Positions 1 through 20,289 of a DNA stretch of 64,000 bases are shown here, one piece after another. Below the pieces are notes generated by a model that was not told the DNA's origin, made no database searches, and worked only from the letters and a program-made list of their open reading frames with translations. Numbering within the stretch: the stretch's first letter is position 1; the number at the start of each line of letters is the position of its first letter. Position numbers and translations under genes: made by a program. Origin of the DNA: Euonymus europaeus (lineage: Eukaryota; Streptophyta; Magnoliopsida; Celastrales; Celastraceae); assembly GCA_963580455.1 (NCBI GenBank), contig OY756971.1:16515001-16579000 (forward strand), written 5' to 3'.

Positions 1-719
1 AATCTGAGATACTCATATCTACAACTACCTCCAAATTCCACAAACAATAATCTCTAATACCAAAAAAAGAAGCAAAAACTACTAACACCAAAAAACATTT
101 AAACCACCCCCATAGCAACACTAATGACCTACTTTGAGCTCTGATCATACCTGCATTTCCACAAATCACAAATATTCATAGCACTGCAAAACTATGGCGT
201 CTTGGTTGGCTGTAAACGTAAACCAGAAGAAGTTATGCATCAGTAAAGGCAAAGCTGGATTGCGAAACGAGTTTTGAGTGCGAAAGGAGTACGAAGAGCA
301 AGACCAAGATGAAGAATTACGAAGAGCAATATTGCAGATTCATGAACCCCCAAATGCAGGATTGGACGGCATAATAGGCCTCTAACGAATGAGGATCGTA
401 CGGCCAAACTCCGAGCTGCCAGAATGCATAAATCGACTTGGGAATTGAAGGGCTTTGATGTGTGAACGAAAAGCAGATCCGGCAGTACAGGTCGATTCCT
501 CATCTGTATTCATATCTCTACATTCAAAGCTGCATCTTTACCCTAAACAAGGCCGCCCCCACCCCTCCTTGACCCCCACAAACCCATAAACCCACATCTG
601 AGCCAGCAAAGCGGCAGGCCCACTTCTAATTATTTATAATGAGTGAAATAAAACAGTTTTTAAAGTTAAAAAAGGCAACTGTGAAAGGCAACGAGGACAT
701 GATCGTCATTTGAAACTGA
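1..719. other. Upstream flank with no recognised gene
   Basis: No reading frame here has a recognisable domain. A minus-strand open frame at 240-503 resembles no family I know and has no splice or promoter context. The stretch is the 5' flank of the DCD-domain gene and probably holds its promoter, but no TATA box can be assigned with confidence. Confidence 0.4.
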
Positions 720-2104
720 TTTTATATCGTAAGCAGAGACATATTTCTCTCTTCCTTTAGGTTCTTGGACTCTGCTTCTCTCTCTCTTTCCTGTCAGGCT
801 TATCTCCGGCCGGTGTCACTTTCTAAAACGTATGATACTTTCTACCCACTTTTATATATGAATGTTTGTTTGTATTTGAATCTGCAGTTGTGTTCAATGC
901 CTTTTTGATGAACTTGAATTCGTTCTAAGGGAATTGAATTATGCATTGTTATTCGATCTAATTCAATTTCGATATTTTTTTTTTGCCTTTACGGTTCACA
1001 GACAACCATAACGGGGAGTTTTGGTGGAGGTGTGTGTTGGATTCAGCTTGAACTGAGTGGTTAGTTCGATGATTTCTGTGCTGTTTTTTCTTGTTTTGAC
1101 TTTTGTGGCTATAATTTAGTTTTTTTTTTTAATATGTTATATGAACAGCGGCCAAATCCCCAAATCAAACCAAACAATTACTTAGCCAAGGGAAATAGAA
1201 CAACTGAAACGGGAGTTTTGAACCTTTTGTATGTTTGTATTGATTTTTCTGAAGGATTACAAGGAAATTAGGAACTAAAATAAAGGAATAGAACAACAAA
1301 GGAAATGAACGAGAATTAAAGGCCAATTTGAGCAGCTCATATACTCTTTTCTGAAAATCTGATGAATAGAACAGCTCATGTACTCTTTTGACCTCCAAGC
1401 TCAGCCCTTGATGTCTTCATTTAAATCTCACTCATAATATAACTAATTATGCTTAAACTACTATGCAATTACAGTAATTAGTATTTAACAGCATGTTCAG
1501 AGATTGTAGCATTTAAGAGAAAAAGGCTTCATTCAATTGAAACCTTGAACTTGCAAAATAGAATTAAGTGCCTGCAAAGAAAGAAAAAACACCTCACCTT
1601 CGATTTCAAAACACCAATCACCAATCATTCAAAAGCTACATAGCCCTAGTTTGAGACAGAATGTGTTGGACACTTGGATTTCACAGCCCTGTGTAGCTTT
1701 TCTATGTGTCCAAGAACCTTCTTACTAGATTTTGATGTTGTGATGTGTGTTTTTTTTCTTTTATTCTCAGATTTCCCTTCATCTGAATTTCCGTAGTACT
1801 TGCAGAATCTTAGGCAGTTATTATTTTTTTTCCTCTATTTTTTTTTTAATGTATTTGCATCTGACAGCTTAGGAAGATGTCAATGCTACTGGAGATTTTC
1901 ACCGCCTCAAAAGTAATTTATGGATTAAAATTTTCACTTCGAAGCCTTTACTTGTAAAAAATCCAGCAGTTTGTGGCAAAGGACGTTGATTTTGGAGTTG
2001 GATGGAAAGAGTTTTTGGATGCTTTAAATTGTTGAGAGAAACTTTGTTTATGGCCCAGGTAAATTGGTCAACATGTCTAGAATTTTTTTGTTACAATTTG
2101 GATA

Positions 2105-2335
2105 CTTTAAATGATTTCAACCTAGAAGGAAGGTAGAGGTAATGTAAAAGGTAAACGACTCCTATGTACAAGACACCATCAATGAGATATATGCAACCTT
2201 TCTCCAGCATTAATGTAAAGGCAACCTAGAGATCATATGTTCGATTCCTAGAACAAGGGTTTGTATTCATCGTGTTTGTCTCAGACCCCGCCCACTGCGA
2301 GAACCTTGTGCATTAGTGTTGTTTACTTTTTTTAT
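2105..2335 (+). mobile_element. SINE-like repeat
   Basis: The core GTTCGATTCCT (near 2,250) matches a pol III box B. It is followed by the stretch TCAGACCCCGCCCACTGCG and a TTTACTTTTTTT tail. That layout is typical of tRNA-derived plant SINEs with a conserved CCC-rich right half. A similar arrangement occurs at 52,366-52,600 in this window. Box A is not clear and no target duplication was fixed, so the boundaries are approximate. Confidence 0.4.
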
Positions 2336-3031
2336 GTAGATGTAGATGTATGGCTCTACTTAATAAGGTCATAGCGCTGTCTGTTCAATGTCCATGTCAG
2401 TTGAGTATCTTTCTTTGTTTTTTTTTTTTTTTTTTTCAGACTTGTAAGTTTTTTAGGAAGTTTTTTTTTTTAGGGTATTTTCATGCTCTGCATTTATCTT
2501 AGAACCAAAGCAGTACTTTTTTCTTTTGGTATGCAAAAACCACAGCACAATCTTGTGGAATATCTAGCATTTATTGTTATAGTTTTGGATGCGTTGGATG
2601 TTATCAGGAATTTTATGTCCTCCCTTCAAATTTATGGATCAATGTTTCCACATGAGAAACATCTGATGTGTACCAATTCGGTGCTATCCTCTGATGTCGT
2701 GGATTCTGTTGTTAATGGATTATGGCTTTGTATGCTTTTTATTGTGAAAATTTGTTATGCCTTGCAAATTGTAGGGAAATGGGTCTTTCTTGTTTTTGCT
2801 CGCTTTGCACATTATTCTTCCCATTGAAGGTTATTTCTTGCTCTGCCTTCTGCCATGCTTCCTGTGTGATTCACTTTTCTCCTTCCAGTTACTTTAGTGA
2901 AGCAGTCCTTTGTCTTTCTCATTCTAAACATGATAGATGGTTCTTAATGGAAGTAATTGCACGTTTGTAAAATAAATAAGAGTATATTTAGAGGCCTTGA
3001 GTGATATGCTTGGCACTTTTGGGTTGAAAAG

Positions 3032-3244
3032 TGATGTGAACTTCTCACATCGCTTAGATGTGAGAGTTGTGATCTATAGATAAGGAGAGCAAATGCCTCC
3101 TTAATCAATCAACAAATTTTCTAGGCAAAAGTCTATTGGGCATGTTAGTTACAACTAGCTCATATATGACCATTGATTGGGCTTATTGGATGGTTGGGTC
3201 AATTGAGTTCGTGTATGAGCGTGAGCTTGGCTAGGTTCCTATCA
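3032..3244 (+). repeat. TRIM 5' LTR
   Basis: 213-bp terminal repeat that begins TGATGTGAAC and ends GGTTCCTATCA. It is visibly diverged from its partner at 3,529-3,742 by scattered substitutions, so the insertion is not very recent. Confidence 0.85.
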
Positions 3245-3245
3245 A

Positions 3246-3257
3246 TGGTATCAGAGC
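3246..3257 (+). other. TRIM primer binding site (tRNA-iMet)
   Basis: TGGTATCAGAGC is the complement of the 3' end of plant initiator tRNA-Met and sits one base after the 5' LTR, the expected place for priming minus-strand DNA synthesis. Confidence 0.88.
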
Positions 3258-3528
3258 AGTTCGGTCTTTGTGCACTTGATCCAGCTATGGGAATGGACTA
3301 GGCCGTCATGAAAAGGGCTGCCAGTAGATCTAGTGGTATGGGTAAGGACCACAGCCCAATGAAAGATCCCCACTAAGTGCAGTCAACATAGTCCTTCGTC
3401 TAAGTATGAGACTGGATTAGGCGGCCACGAAAAAGGCTACCAATGGATTTGGTGGTTCGGGTAAAGGCCCTAGCGCAGTGAAAGACCCCCAGCCAATGTG
3501 GACGTCGACTTAGTAAAGCAAGGGGTAT

Positions 3529-3742
3529 TGATACGAACGTCTTATATCACTTAGATGTGGGAGTTGTGATCTATTGATAAGGAGGGCAAATGTCTTCCTT
3601 AATCAGCCAATAAGTTTTCTAGCCAAATATGTATTGGGCTTGTTGGTTACAACCAGTCCATATGTGGCCATTGGTTGGGTTTGTTGAATGGTTAGGCCAG
3701 TTGAGTGCGTGTATAGCTGCGCTTTTGGCTGGGTTCCTATCA
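3529..3742 (+). repeat. TRIM 3' LTR
   Basis: 214-bp repeat that begins TGATACGAAC and ends GGTTCCTATCA. It follows the purine tract at about 3,516-3,526 and is followed by the target duplication AAAAG. Confidence 0.85.
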
Positions 3743-3924
3743 AAAAGGTCTTTACTTAGTTTTGTCTCATTTAATTTCGTGTCTTATAAATGCTTTGCTT
3801 CTCCTAGATTTGAAACTATTCTTGCTTCATCTGGTACATATTGAACCAACCAGTGTCCATTTTCATGACTTGGATTTGATCACTACCTGAAGGTATTCAT
3901 TTAGTCCTTGAAGATTGGAAGAAT

Positions 3925-6276
3925 ATGGACGACGAGAATAGCAGTAAAGAAGCTGAAAGTAATGCAGAAATTTCTACCAAATTTCAATCATCTGAAGAGC
4001 CCAGAGAGGCTGACATTTCTCCTGGAATATCTAGTAAACAGCTATCATTTGAAAAGAATAACTTGGATGCTGATGTATCATCTGGAAGGAACGACATGGC
4101 AACTGACTTAGCATCTGTAAAGAACATGATGGAATATGAGGTATTATCTGGAAAGAACAACATGGAAGATGAGGATCAGGTAGAAGCCACCTCTAAACTG
4201 GAGCAACCCAAAGGGAAAACCACAAAAAAGCTGATGGCCAGACGTAAAATTGTGAAGAAGAGTGAGGAAGCTGGAGGTAATGCTGGAAGTGGAACTTTTA
4301 GCAAATTGCAACAATCGGAGGAGCCCAGTGGTGAGGCTTTGAATCCTCCAAAAGCCTCTGCCTCCACTAAACAGATATCATTTGGAAAAAAATATATGGA
4401 CACTAAAATATTACCTAGAAAGAACAACATTGAATCTGGGAATCAAGGAGAAGCCTCCTCCAAACCAGAGTCGTCCACAAAGAAAACCTCAAAAATGTTG
4501 AAGGCCAGGCCTAAAATTGAGAAGAAATCTTTGGTTAATGAATCCTTGAAGGCAAATATGGCCAATGGTACTTCGAAAGTTAAGCGGAGAAACAGGAGGA
4601 GGAATAGTAAGAAGCTGAATTCAAGAGAAAAAATCACAAAGAAAAATGTGACCAATAAAATGCCCAATGAAAGGAACCTAGAGATCAAAAACAAAGAAAG
4701 GATCAGAGGGTCAGATGAGAGTCTGCAGAATCAAAGAAGTGAAGGAAAATATGGTGGCTCTGACAAGAGTTCAAGGCAAAAGAATAAAGAAAAGCATGAT
4801 GGCATCGAAAAGAGCCAAAAAAATGAGATGAAGAGTGACAAGCTTGGTGGTTTGATCTTTATGTGTAGTGCAAAGACTAAGCCAGATTGTTTCCATTATC
4901 GCCTCATGGGTGTATCAATGAATAAAAGGGATAGTATACTGGATATCAAACCTGGGCTTAAGCTTTTTCTCTATGATTTTGATCTCAAGCTCTTGTATGG
5001 AATTTACAAGGCATCCTCCCCTGGTGGTTTGAATATTGAGCGTCGAGCCTTCGGTGGGGCCTTCCCCGTTCAGGTCATGACCTGTTGAACTGATACTTTT
5101 TGTTACAAATGGTTGATTTCTTCATCTATTTAACTGGACCGCATTTTGATGATTTTGCGAATTTCAGGTGCGGTTTGATATCCACAAAGATTGTTTTCCA
5201 CTTCCAGAGAGTGTTTTCAGGAAGGCAATTAAGGAAAATTATAATGAAAAGCGGAACTTTAAAACAGAACTTACTTTTAAACAAGTAATAATTACCTCTT
5301 TCTAGTGCTTGAGCATCCACTTTTTGTAATTCATGTTTTAGCATTGGTCAGTTTCTCCTTTCAGGTTAGGAAGCTTTCAGAACTTTTCAGAACAGTACCA
5401 GGACCCGGACACTCCCCAGCAATGCCAGCTGCTCGAGATGGGGAATCTTATGTCAGAGTAAGGGAGTCGAGGCCCCATTCAGGCAGGGAAAGGGTTGGTA
5501 GAGATCCTTATGTCGATGATAATGGTAGGAGTTATACTATCTTGCCTCGTGAAAGGCGTGCTTACCAAGAAATCACGCCTCAACAGAGGGAGGAGATTTC
5601 TCGTGATATCTACCTGAGTGAAAAGGAATATCGAGCTTATGGGCTTCAGGGAGAGAGAAGAAACTTAGCCCCTCCACCTCCACGTCATGTTGCTCCTTCT
5701 CCGCATCGTACTGCTTCGATTTTGGACCCATATGAGAGAGATCATGCAAGGGAGCACCTTATTAGACAACCAGATCTTATATATCGAGACACTGTCAGTG
5801 TGCATGGAGAATCAAGTCGTGTTGATCCTCTCTACTTGACTGAGAGAGAGTATCCGGCTTACAAACATGGTACTGAACTGGAATTACCATCCACAGCCCC
5901 CCTTGTACATCCCACTGCCTCTGTCATTGGTACTGGTAGTGGTACTGTTTTGGATCACTATAAGAGGGATCCATATTATCCTTTCCATTATGGTGCTTCT
6001 GTGGACTCATATCAGCGCCCTGTGCATAGAGACAGAGTTTCTTCAGGTACCTACTCTACTGGTGGAAGGATAGAAACGTATCCGGGTGAGATGGATCGCT
6101 TAGGGAGGAGAGAACCTGAGCAAGTTGACAGGTTATACTCAACTTATGCTACAGATAATCTTTCCAATTTCAACCGGATATCCCATTACCCAGACCCAGG
6201 TGCCCCACCTGAAACTGCCACTGCACCAGTTTCATCTCGGTACTCTTTTGCTGGCGCATCTCTGTCTTACCGCTAA
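3925..6276 (+). CDS. DCD (Development and Cell Death) domain protein
   Basis: Three coding exons are supported: 3,925-5,073, 5,168-5,284 and 5,365-6,276. All junctions are in phase 0 with GT/AG borders, giving 725 residues. Residues 1-300 are low-complexity, rich in Lys, Ser and Glu, and contain an internal repeat (about 17-113 and 125-202). The DCD domain spans about 307-436: it opens [19 protein letters not shown], carries [16 protein letters not shown] and FGGAFP, and runs into exon 2 ([12 protein letters not shown]). The C-terminal third is rich in Arg, Tyr and Pro, with the repeated phrases [12 protein letters not shown] and [12 protein letters not shown] also seen in other plant DCD proteins. 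DCD proteins are plant-specific and linked to stress and cell-death responses; a biochemical activity is not established. The start is the ATG just after a possible leader-intron acceptor. The gene appears intact. Confidence 0.9.
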
Positions 6277-8373
6277 TCTGTCTTCTAATCTATTTGATTA
6301 TCCTTTTTATTGCATTTAACTCCCTGGCATTTCTGGTTATGGATAGTTTCTGGTAATCCGGCCGAAGAATCACTGTTTATCAAATTAGGGTTTAACTTGA
6401 TTATTTTATTTTAATTGTGTTGAGAAAAAATATGAATGCATAAGGTAAATAAATTTTAAGGTAATTTTATATAAAGATAATTTGATAACTTAATCTTTTA
6501 AAAAAAGTGTGCTTCCATTTATTATTAGGTTGCTTGATAACGATCATGGCCTGTCCAATTGCGCTTCTGGACTGGGTCCATCAGATGGCCATAGTTGTGT
6601 GATTGTGTCTTAGACTCTTAGTTTCTTCTCTTTTGTTTGTTATTCAATAGCAGGATTGGTGGAGCGTATGAGTTTGGGGGTGGAGACTTCTTTGGCTATT
6701 TTCATACCTGTTAAAGAAACTCTTTATTCGTTTTCATTAAAATTAAAATACTTGTTAATCTTCACTTCATTCCCGTACGTGTCAGTATGGAGAATTCTCG
6801 CCCCTTTATGTATTCCGGTCAACAATAATTGAAGCAACTCAAATATGTGTAAAAATGAATAAATGAAAGAAAAAAACGTGAATATATGAGTGAAATTTTT
6901 ATATAAATTATTTATAATTAACTGGACTGACATTAATTATATATATAAGTAACAACATATATTTCCATAAAAATATTTATGTTTGTTCCCTCACTTGTTA
7001 ACTAACAAAACGTACAATTTTTTATTTGCGGTGGGTTATGTGGGTACTCGTCAAGTACATATATTTTTAAAGTCTACCTATGATCGTGCTTACGCTTAAA
7101 ATAAGTTAGGGGAAATAAGGTTTATGTCTTAATTTACTAAGTCTTGAGAGTAAAAGAAGACTTTTTTGTTATAGTTAAGCTTCAGCTAATTTTTAAATTT
7201 ATTAAATTAAGGATAAAACTTAAAATTATAGATTTATCATTGTTATTTCAATCAAATATGACTAAAAACTTCTTTTTTTTATTACAAATGTTTCTGATTT
7301 TGGATCGAGGTGAGGCTAGTAGAGTTGGAATCTTGAGGCCGAGACAAATCCAAAATTATCGAATCAAGACAAAACGTTCAAACCGCAGCCTGCCTCCATC
7401 TAGCTATTTCTAGCAATGGATCGAGGTGAGACTGGTGGCCTTGGATTTGTATCAGCCATACGATTCCAACAGCGGTAGTCTCGTTTTGATCGAATGTCGG
7501 GAAAGAGAGATATGGTTGTCGAAGAAGATGACACAAAATTCGCATATAATAGATGGAAAAGATAGTTTCAGTAAATTGATAATTTTGTTCTTATTTCTAA
7601 GTTTTTAAATGGACTGAACCTTTTTCTAAAATTGAATATCCCTATATATTTTTTATCTAATTTGCCCTATAAGTTATACCAAACAAAACTTTGTTCTATT
7701 CATGTTTTCTCATTAAGTATGAAAAAAAAACTTTAAAATAGACATTTATTTTTCCATATAAAATCCGATATTTAGATAAATCCTCTAGTAATTTTTTATC
7801 CATTATCGTCAGAAGTCGAAGGATATTAATGTAAATAATTGAATTTGGGTACTTGAGCACGTATTTATTGTTCGTCCTCTGTACAATTTAGAAATAGATA
7901 ACGACTTAGACTTAAAAACTCGTCATACTACTATATTTATTGGATAAAGAAAGAAAAAAAGGGTTAGACCAGTAGGTGCATTGTACAAATCAGACTACAA
8001 ATATATGGATAGATATCAGATATGGTGAAGGGGAAACTTCGTAAAAAGTATTGCAAGAGGGGTTTGAGATTTATATTGCAATGGAATTCCACGACTACTT
8101 GTTAATGCTAAATTGAGGACTTTTAATAATAATAAAAAAAGAAAAAAAGAAGAAGAAAGAAGACTCCAATATCCAACCTTGTCTTGGTCCAAATCACAAG
8201 GAGTAGTCATACTGAATTAGGAATTTAGAATCAAATGTTCATTCATCCATGCATTTGCGACGAAATGAATCAATCAAAGAGGATGATCATGTCATGTTAA
8301 TTATGTCATCAACCTTATCTAATCCACAATATTGACTCTTTTTCTCGAGGGTTGTGGATAAGTGTGTTCTTTT
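6277..8373. other. Intergenic region, nothing recognised
   Basis: AT-rich DNA between the DCD gene and the MULE-like element. The first few hundred bases should hold the DCD 3' UTR and polyadenylation signals, although I cannot fix the site. Short open frames (7,144-7,413, 7,426-7,608, 8,016-8,210 minus) have no recognisable domains and simple composition. The phrase TGGATCGAGGTGAG occurs twice (about 7,302 and 7,417), hinting at a small duplication. Confidence 0.5.
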
Positions 8374-8412
8374 GAATATTCTAAAAAGCCAACCGATTAG
8401 ACGGTTTTTTTC

Positions 8413-8448
8413 TTCTCTTCTATATATCATTATTTAAATAATTAATTA
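8413..8448 (+). repeat. Left terminal inverted repeat core
   Basis: Best-conserved part of the left inverted repeat, matching 10,161-10,196 in reverse complement. The outward extension (TTTTTTCTTC and beyond) is more diverged. Confidence 0.7.
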
Positions 8449-8499
8449 GAGAAATAACAATGATTTTTTCTCTAATTTAGCAATACACGTTATTGACAA

Positions 8500-10080
8500 T
8501 AGCGTGATTTCCTGTGGGGTATGTATGATTGATATGCAGTCATGTAACAGCTATTGAGTGTTGTACTCCTTTTAGAGTATCGGGAGAGTGCCTCCATTTC
8601 ATTGAGATGGCTAGCTATGACATTTGAGCTGGACATCCCCTAGGTGATTATGCTCCATAGGAGGTTCTTATACAATATGGCAGAAGTTATAGGCTATGTT
8701 TGGGAACATTTTGTTCACCCAGAGTACTAGTCATAGTGTCCCTCTTCACTTTCTGCCATTGTCGATCTGCAATAGAATAGACTTTATTTATGGTCTAGCG
8801 TAGTTCTCACGACCTTATATAGGAACTTATACCTAGGTTGTTTAAGTGGATCCAGACAAATGGGGGTTGTGCTATGCTTCTGCAGTTGTGGTCTTGGGAG
8901 AGGCTACATACATGTCATTCAGAGATGCCTCCTATCAATCCACCATCGATAGACGATTTCGTCGTAGATGATCCTGTGACACCTATGATAGTGAGGTAAA
9001 TTTTATTTTTATTTTTTTTACATTTCTTTGATTTATAATATACTAATAATCATGTATTGCATTTGTATAGACGGAAAGGGACATAAACTTTTGTCAATAC
9101 TCCTCAACAAGCCCTTACTTATGCTTGTGATGAGTTGGATGAACAACTACCTCATCAGGTATATATAATATGTGGCTATATTTTCAATATTGCTTCATTG
9201 CACAATATTAATGACATCATTTATGTACAGGTTGTCTGGACCTCGTATACTATAGAGTTTTATCGGCTATGCCAAATATTTGCTTGAAGGGTAGTCTTTC
9301 GTGGCAGTGCATTGTTCCACTAATATGCTTCAAGGTCATTGGGATTTATCACCCAGAGTGAGAGTTACGTTAGTATAGCCGATCACAACATATCCCAAAG
9401 CTAGTGGATACTCTTGGCTGCTTGCAAGACCTGACCATGAGAGGGCACAAGGGTGTGAATTGGACAGTGATCCACCAATAGTGGATCGATCAGTGGACTG
9501 AGTATAGAAATATCTTGACTTACAAGGATAGAGAGGTACACACCAGCATTGAGGATTACCAATGATACCACACTATCACTCGATGTTTTATTAGTCATTT
9601 GACTAGAGTTCCACATGAACATACATTATTAGAGTTTGAGTCTCACCATAGTAGACTATAGACCCTTATTGGTGCTTGTTGAGCATTTGCTGCACTCCGA
9701 GATACTACACACCAGCATTGAGGATTACCAATGATACCACACTATCACTCGACGTTTTATTAGTCATTTGACTAGAGTCCCACATGAACATACATTATTA
9801 GAGTTTGAATCTCACCATAGTAGACTATAGACCCTTATTGGTGCTTGTTGAGCATTCGCTGCACTCCGAGATGCTGCACATTAATCCACTACTGTTGCAC
9901 TTTTGAGCCTAATTTTACATGTGCCGTGACATCCTGAATTATGTCACTGAAGATCATCGACTATAGCAGATTGAGGCTAGCAGTTAGGCACCACATGGAT
10001 GCCATAATGACGAGGCTGATCCATCATCCGCCCCACTTACGCAAATCAAAAGACGATGGACCGATCTTTAGATTTTAGTT
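8500..10080 (+). pseudogene. Plant mobile domain (MAIN-like / PP7-long-form-like) pseudogene
   Basis: Translated pieces match the plant mobile domain found in MAIN-like and 'serine/threonine phosphatase 7 long form homolog' proteins: LLQLWSWERL near 8,878, VVWTSYTIEFYRLC near 9,231, and CFKVIGIYHPE near 9,329. They are split by an intron-like AT-rich stretch (about 9,000-9,070), several stops and frameshifts, and a 169-bp tandem duplication. No frame runs through. These domains come from transposons and some host copies act in silencing and cell-division maintenance, but this one cannot make a full protein. Confidence 0.6.
9537..9876 (+). repeat. 169-bp tandem duplication in the pseudogene
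   Basis: 9,537-9,705 is repeated head to tail at 9,706-9,876 with only a few substitutions. Each unit opens TACACACCAGCATTGAGG. The period is not a multiple of three, so it adds a frameshift. High similarity implies the duplication is younger than the decay of the surrounding gene. Confidence 0.9.
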
Positions 10081-10160
10081 ATATGTTGTTTTATTGTCTT
10101 TTAGATGTGTACAGTTTATAACTATTCATGTATTTGAATAAAAAAGTCATTTTTATTTTT

Positions 10161-10196
10161 CTAAATAATTATTTAAATAATGATATATAGAAGAAA
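10161..10196 (+). repeat. Right terminal inverted repeat core
   Basis: Reverse complement of the left repeat at 8,413-8,448. It contains ATTATTTAAATAATGATATA and ends near AAGAAAAG. Confidence 0.7.
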
Positions 10197-10235
10197 AGAA
10201 ACTCCTTATTAAACTTGTTTTTAGTATGAGGAGTG

Positions 10236-10894
10236 GGAAATTAATTTTTTATATGTTACTAGGATTGTTAGGTTAATGTGGATTCTCTCTGTTTGACTCA
10301 GTGAACTTTTACTTGCCTGATTTTATTTTGGTGGGAGATTTTGTTTTTGTTTTAATTGTCATGTTTTTTTATAGAAAAAACATGAATTTACAGACAACCA
10401 TAACGACATACAGACTCTAAGAAAGGGAGACACCAAGGAGAACACTCCAACCGTACCCTACTATCATAAAAAATGAATAGCCATCCTAGCGAATGCATGA
10501 GCGACCCCATAAGCCATTCTACTACCATGACGATATCCGTGACCAGTTGCATCCATCCACAAGCATTTTGTTTTAATCTTCAAATAAATGTTTATTTTTA
10601 CACTATAAAATAATAGTGTTCATCTTTTTATGCACGTGAGGGAACATTATATTTTCATCAAGGTGCTATACGTATTTGTCTTTGAAATAAATAAATGTTT
10701 TCTCCCAGAAGACACGCGAGAGTTTTTTCCCAGAGAAATTCTATACAAATTTATTATTATTTTTGTCTAAAAAATAGATATGTATGTGTATTTTTAGGTA
10801 TAAACCAAATAAGAAACGTGAGGGTGATGTTTCGTTTGGTATTACTACACTACGCGGCTTCAATCTGAATTTCCTGGAAACTTATTGAAATCTT
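10236..10894. other. Intergenic, upstream of the BONZAI gene
   Basis: No coding signal is seen. The minus-strand phrase complementary to GACAACCATAACG (10,394) also occurs at 1,001, so part of this stretch may be a dispersed repeat. The last few hundred bases should be the promoter of the BONZAI gene. Confidence 0.45.
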
Positions 10895-10903
10895 TATATA
10901 AAT
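10895..10903 (+). promoter_or_regulatory. Probable TATA box of the BONZAI gene
   Basis: TATATAAAT lies 156 bases before the start codon. Transcription would begin near 10,925-10,935, giving a leader of about 130 nt that ends in a GA/GC-repeat tract (11,027-11,058). Confidence 0.55.
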
Positions 10904-11058
10904 AATCGAGGGAGAAGGAGGAATCGATTTCATCTTCATTGACGCACGTGATCACAAGAAAAAATAAATTAGAGTTTTGCGATTTCTGCTGTTTAGGGAG
11001 AAAGATAGCAGTTGTGCGAATTCTTGAGAGAGAGGGCGCGCGCGCGAGAGAGAGAGAG

Positions 11059-19867
<8,809 letters not shown>

Positions 19868-20205
19868 TCGCGTTATCTGCATCACATGCATACCAAGGTA
19901 CAGCAGCATCATTGCAAATACCTTGGCTGGCTCCTAATTGTTCATAACAATAGCTGAAGAATGAGTTCCTGAAAGAATGATTGATTTCTCTATATTTTAG
20001 ATTTTATGCTCATGCCATTGTTGTCCCTTTTAACATTGTAAATATTCATGGCTGGATCGATAGCTGTCCACGGAGAAAAGTGGTACAAAAAAAATTTAGT
20101 TAAGGAAGAAACTCTTTAGTTGTGGATTTCTATTATTTTGATCTTCTGTACCAAGTGAAGTTCTTTGACAGCTTCATACAAAAAACCAATGGGTGTTCAA
20201 CATGT

Positions 20206-20207
<2 letters not shown>
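19868..20207 (+). other. BON 3' UTR and downstream flank
   Basis: Sequence after the stop codon contains no open frame of note. Plausible polyadenylation-type AT-rich signals occur around 19,995-20,045. No repeat is recognised until the TA tract begins. Confidence 0.4.

Positions 20208-20286
<79 letters not shown>
20208..20286. repeat. (TA)n microsatellite, about 39 units
   Basis: Uninterrupted TA dinucleotides over about 79 bases. Likely hypervariable and able to extrude hairpins. Apparent frames across it are artefacts of composition. Confidence 0.97.

Positions 20287-20289
<3 letters not shown>

Larger units (their letters stand above)
3032..3742 (+). mobile_element. TRIM retrotransposon (non-coding miniature LTR element)
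   Basis: Two direct repeats, 3,032-3,244 and 3,529-3,742, both start TGAT and end TATCA. They flank only about 284 bases of internal DNA. Directly after the first repeat (one base gap) lies TGGTATCAGAGC, the standard primer site complementary to initiator tRNA-Met. Just before the second repeat is a purine-rich tract (AAGCAAGGGG). The element is flanked on both sides by AAAAG, a perfect 5-bp target duplication (3,027-3,031 and 3,743-3,747). No coding capacity is present, so it depends on proteins supplied in trans. Size and layout fit the TRIM class. It is not the Cassandra type, since no 5S-like block is seen. Confidence 0.88.
720..3900 (+). other. Probable leader exon(s) and leader introns of the DCD gene
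   Basis: A pyrimidine-rich stretch rich in CT repeats at about 740-825 looks like a plant 5' leader. It ends at a possible donor (AAAC, then GTATGA near 830). The DCD start codon at 3,925 lies 20-odd bases after a possible acceptor (TTCATTTAG, near 3,904). Between them are about 3 kb of non-coding, T-rich DNA holding a SINE-like copy and a TRIM element. I infer a leader intron or introns, common in plant genes. Splicing is not proven and the whole interval could instead be intergenic. Confidence 0.35.
8374..10235. mobile_element. MULE-like DNA transposon carrying a plant-mobile-domain pseudogene
   Basis: Sequence near 8,413-8,448 (TCTATATATCATTATTTAAA and flanks) recurs inverted at 10,161-10,196 with about two mismatches in 36. 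Weaker inverted similarity continues outward on both sides to roughly 8,374 and 10,235. These long terminal inverted repeats bracket a decayed plant-mobile-domain gene, a domain known to ride in Mutator-like elements. No mudrA transposase is visible, so this copy is non-autonomous. A target duplication of about 9 bp was not identified, so the outer ends are approximate. Confidence 0.6.

Noticed and set aside
3032..3742. TRIM as a Cassandra element
   Set aside because: Cassandra LTRs carry a 5S rRNA-like promoter block; none is visible here.
10939..11058. Upstream in-frame extension of the BONZAI first exon
   Set aside because: The frame is open but begins with TTG, not ATG, and would hide the myristoylation signal. 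The ATG at 11,059 with MGTCWS is the better start.
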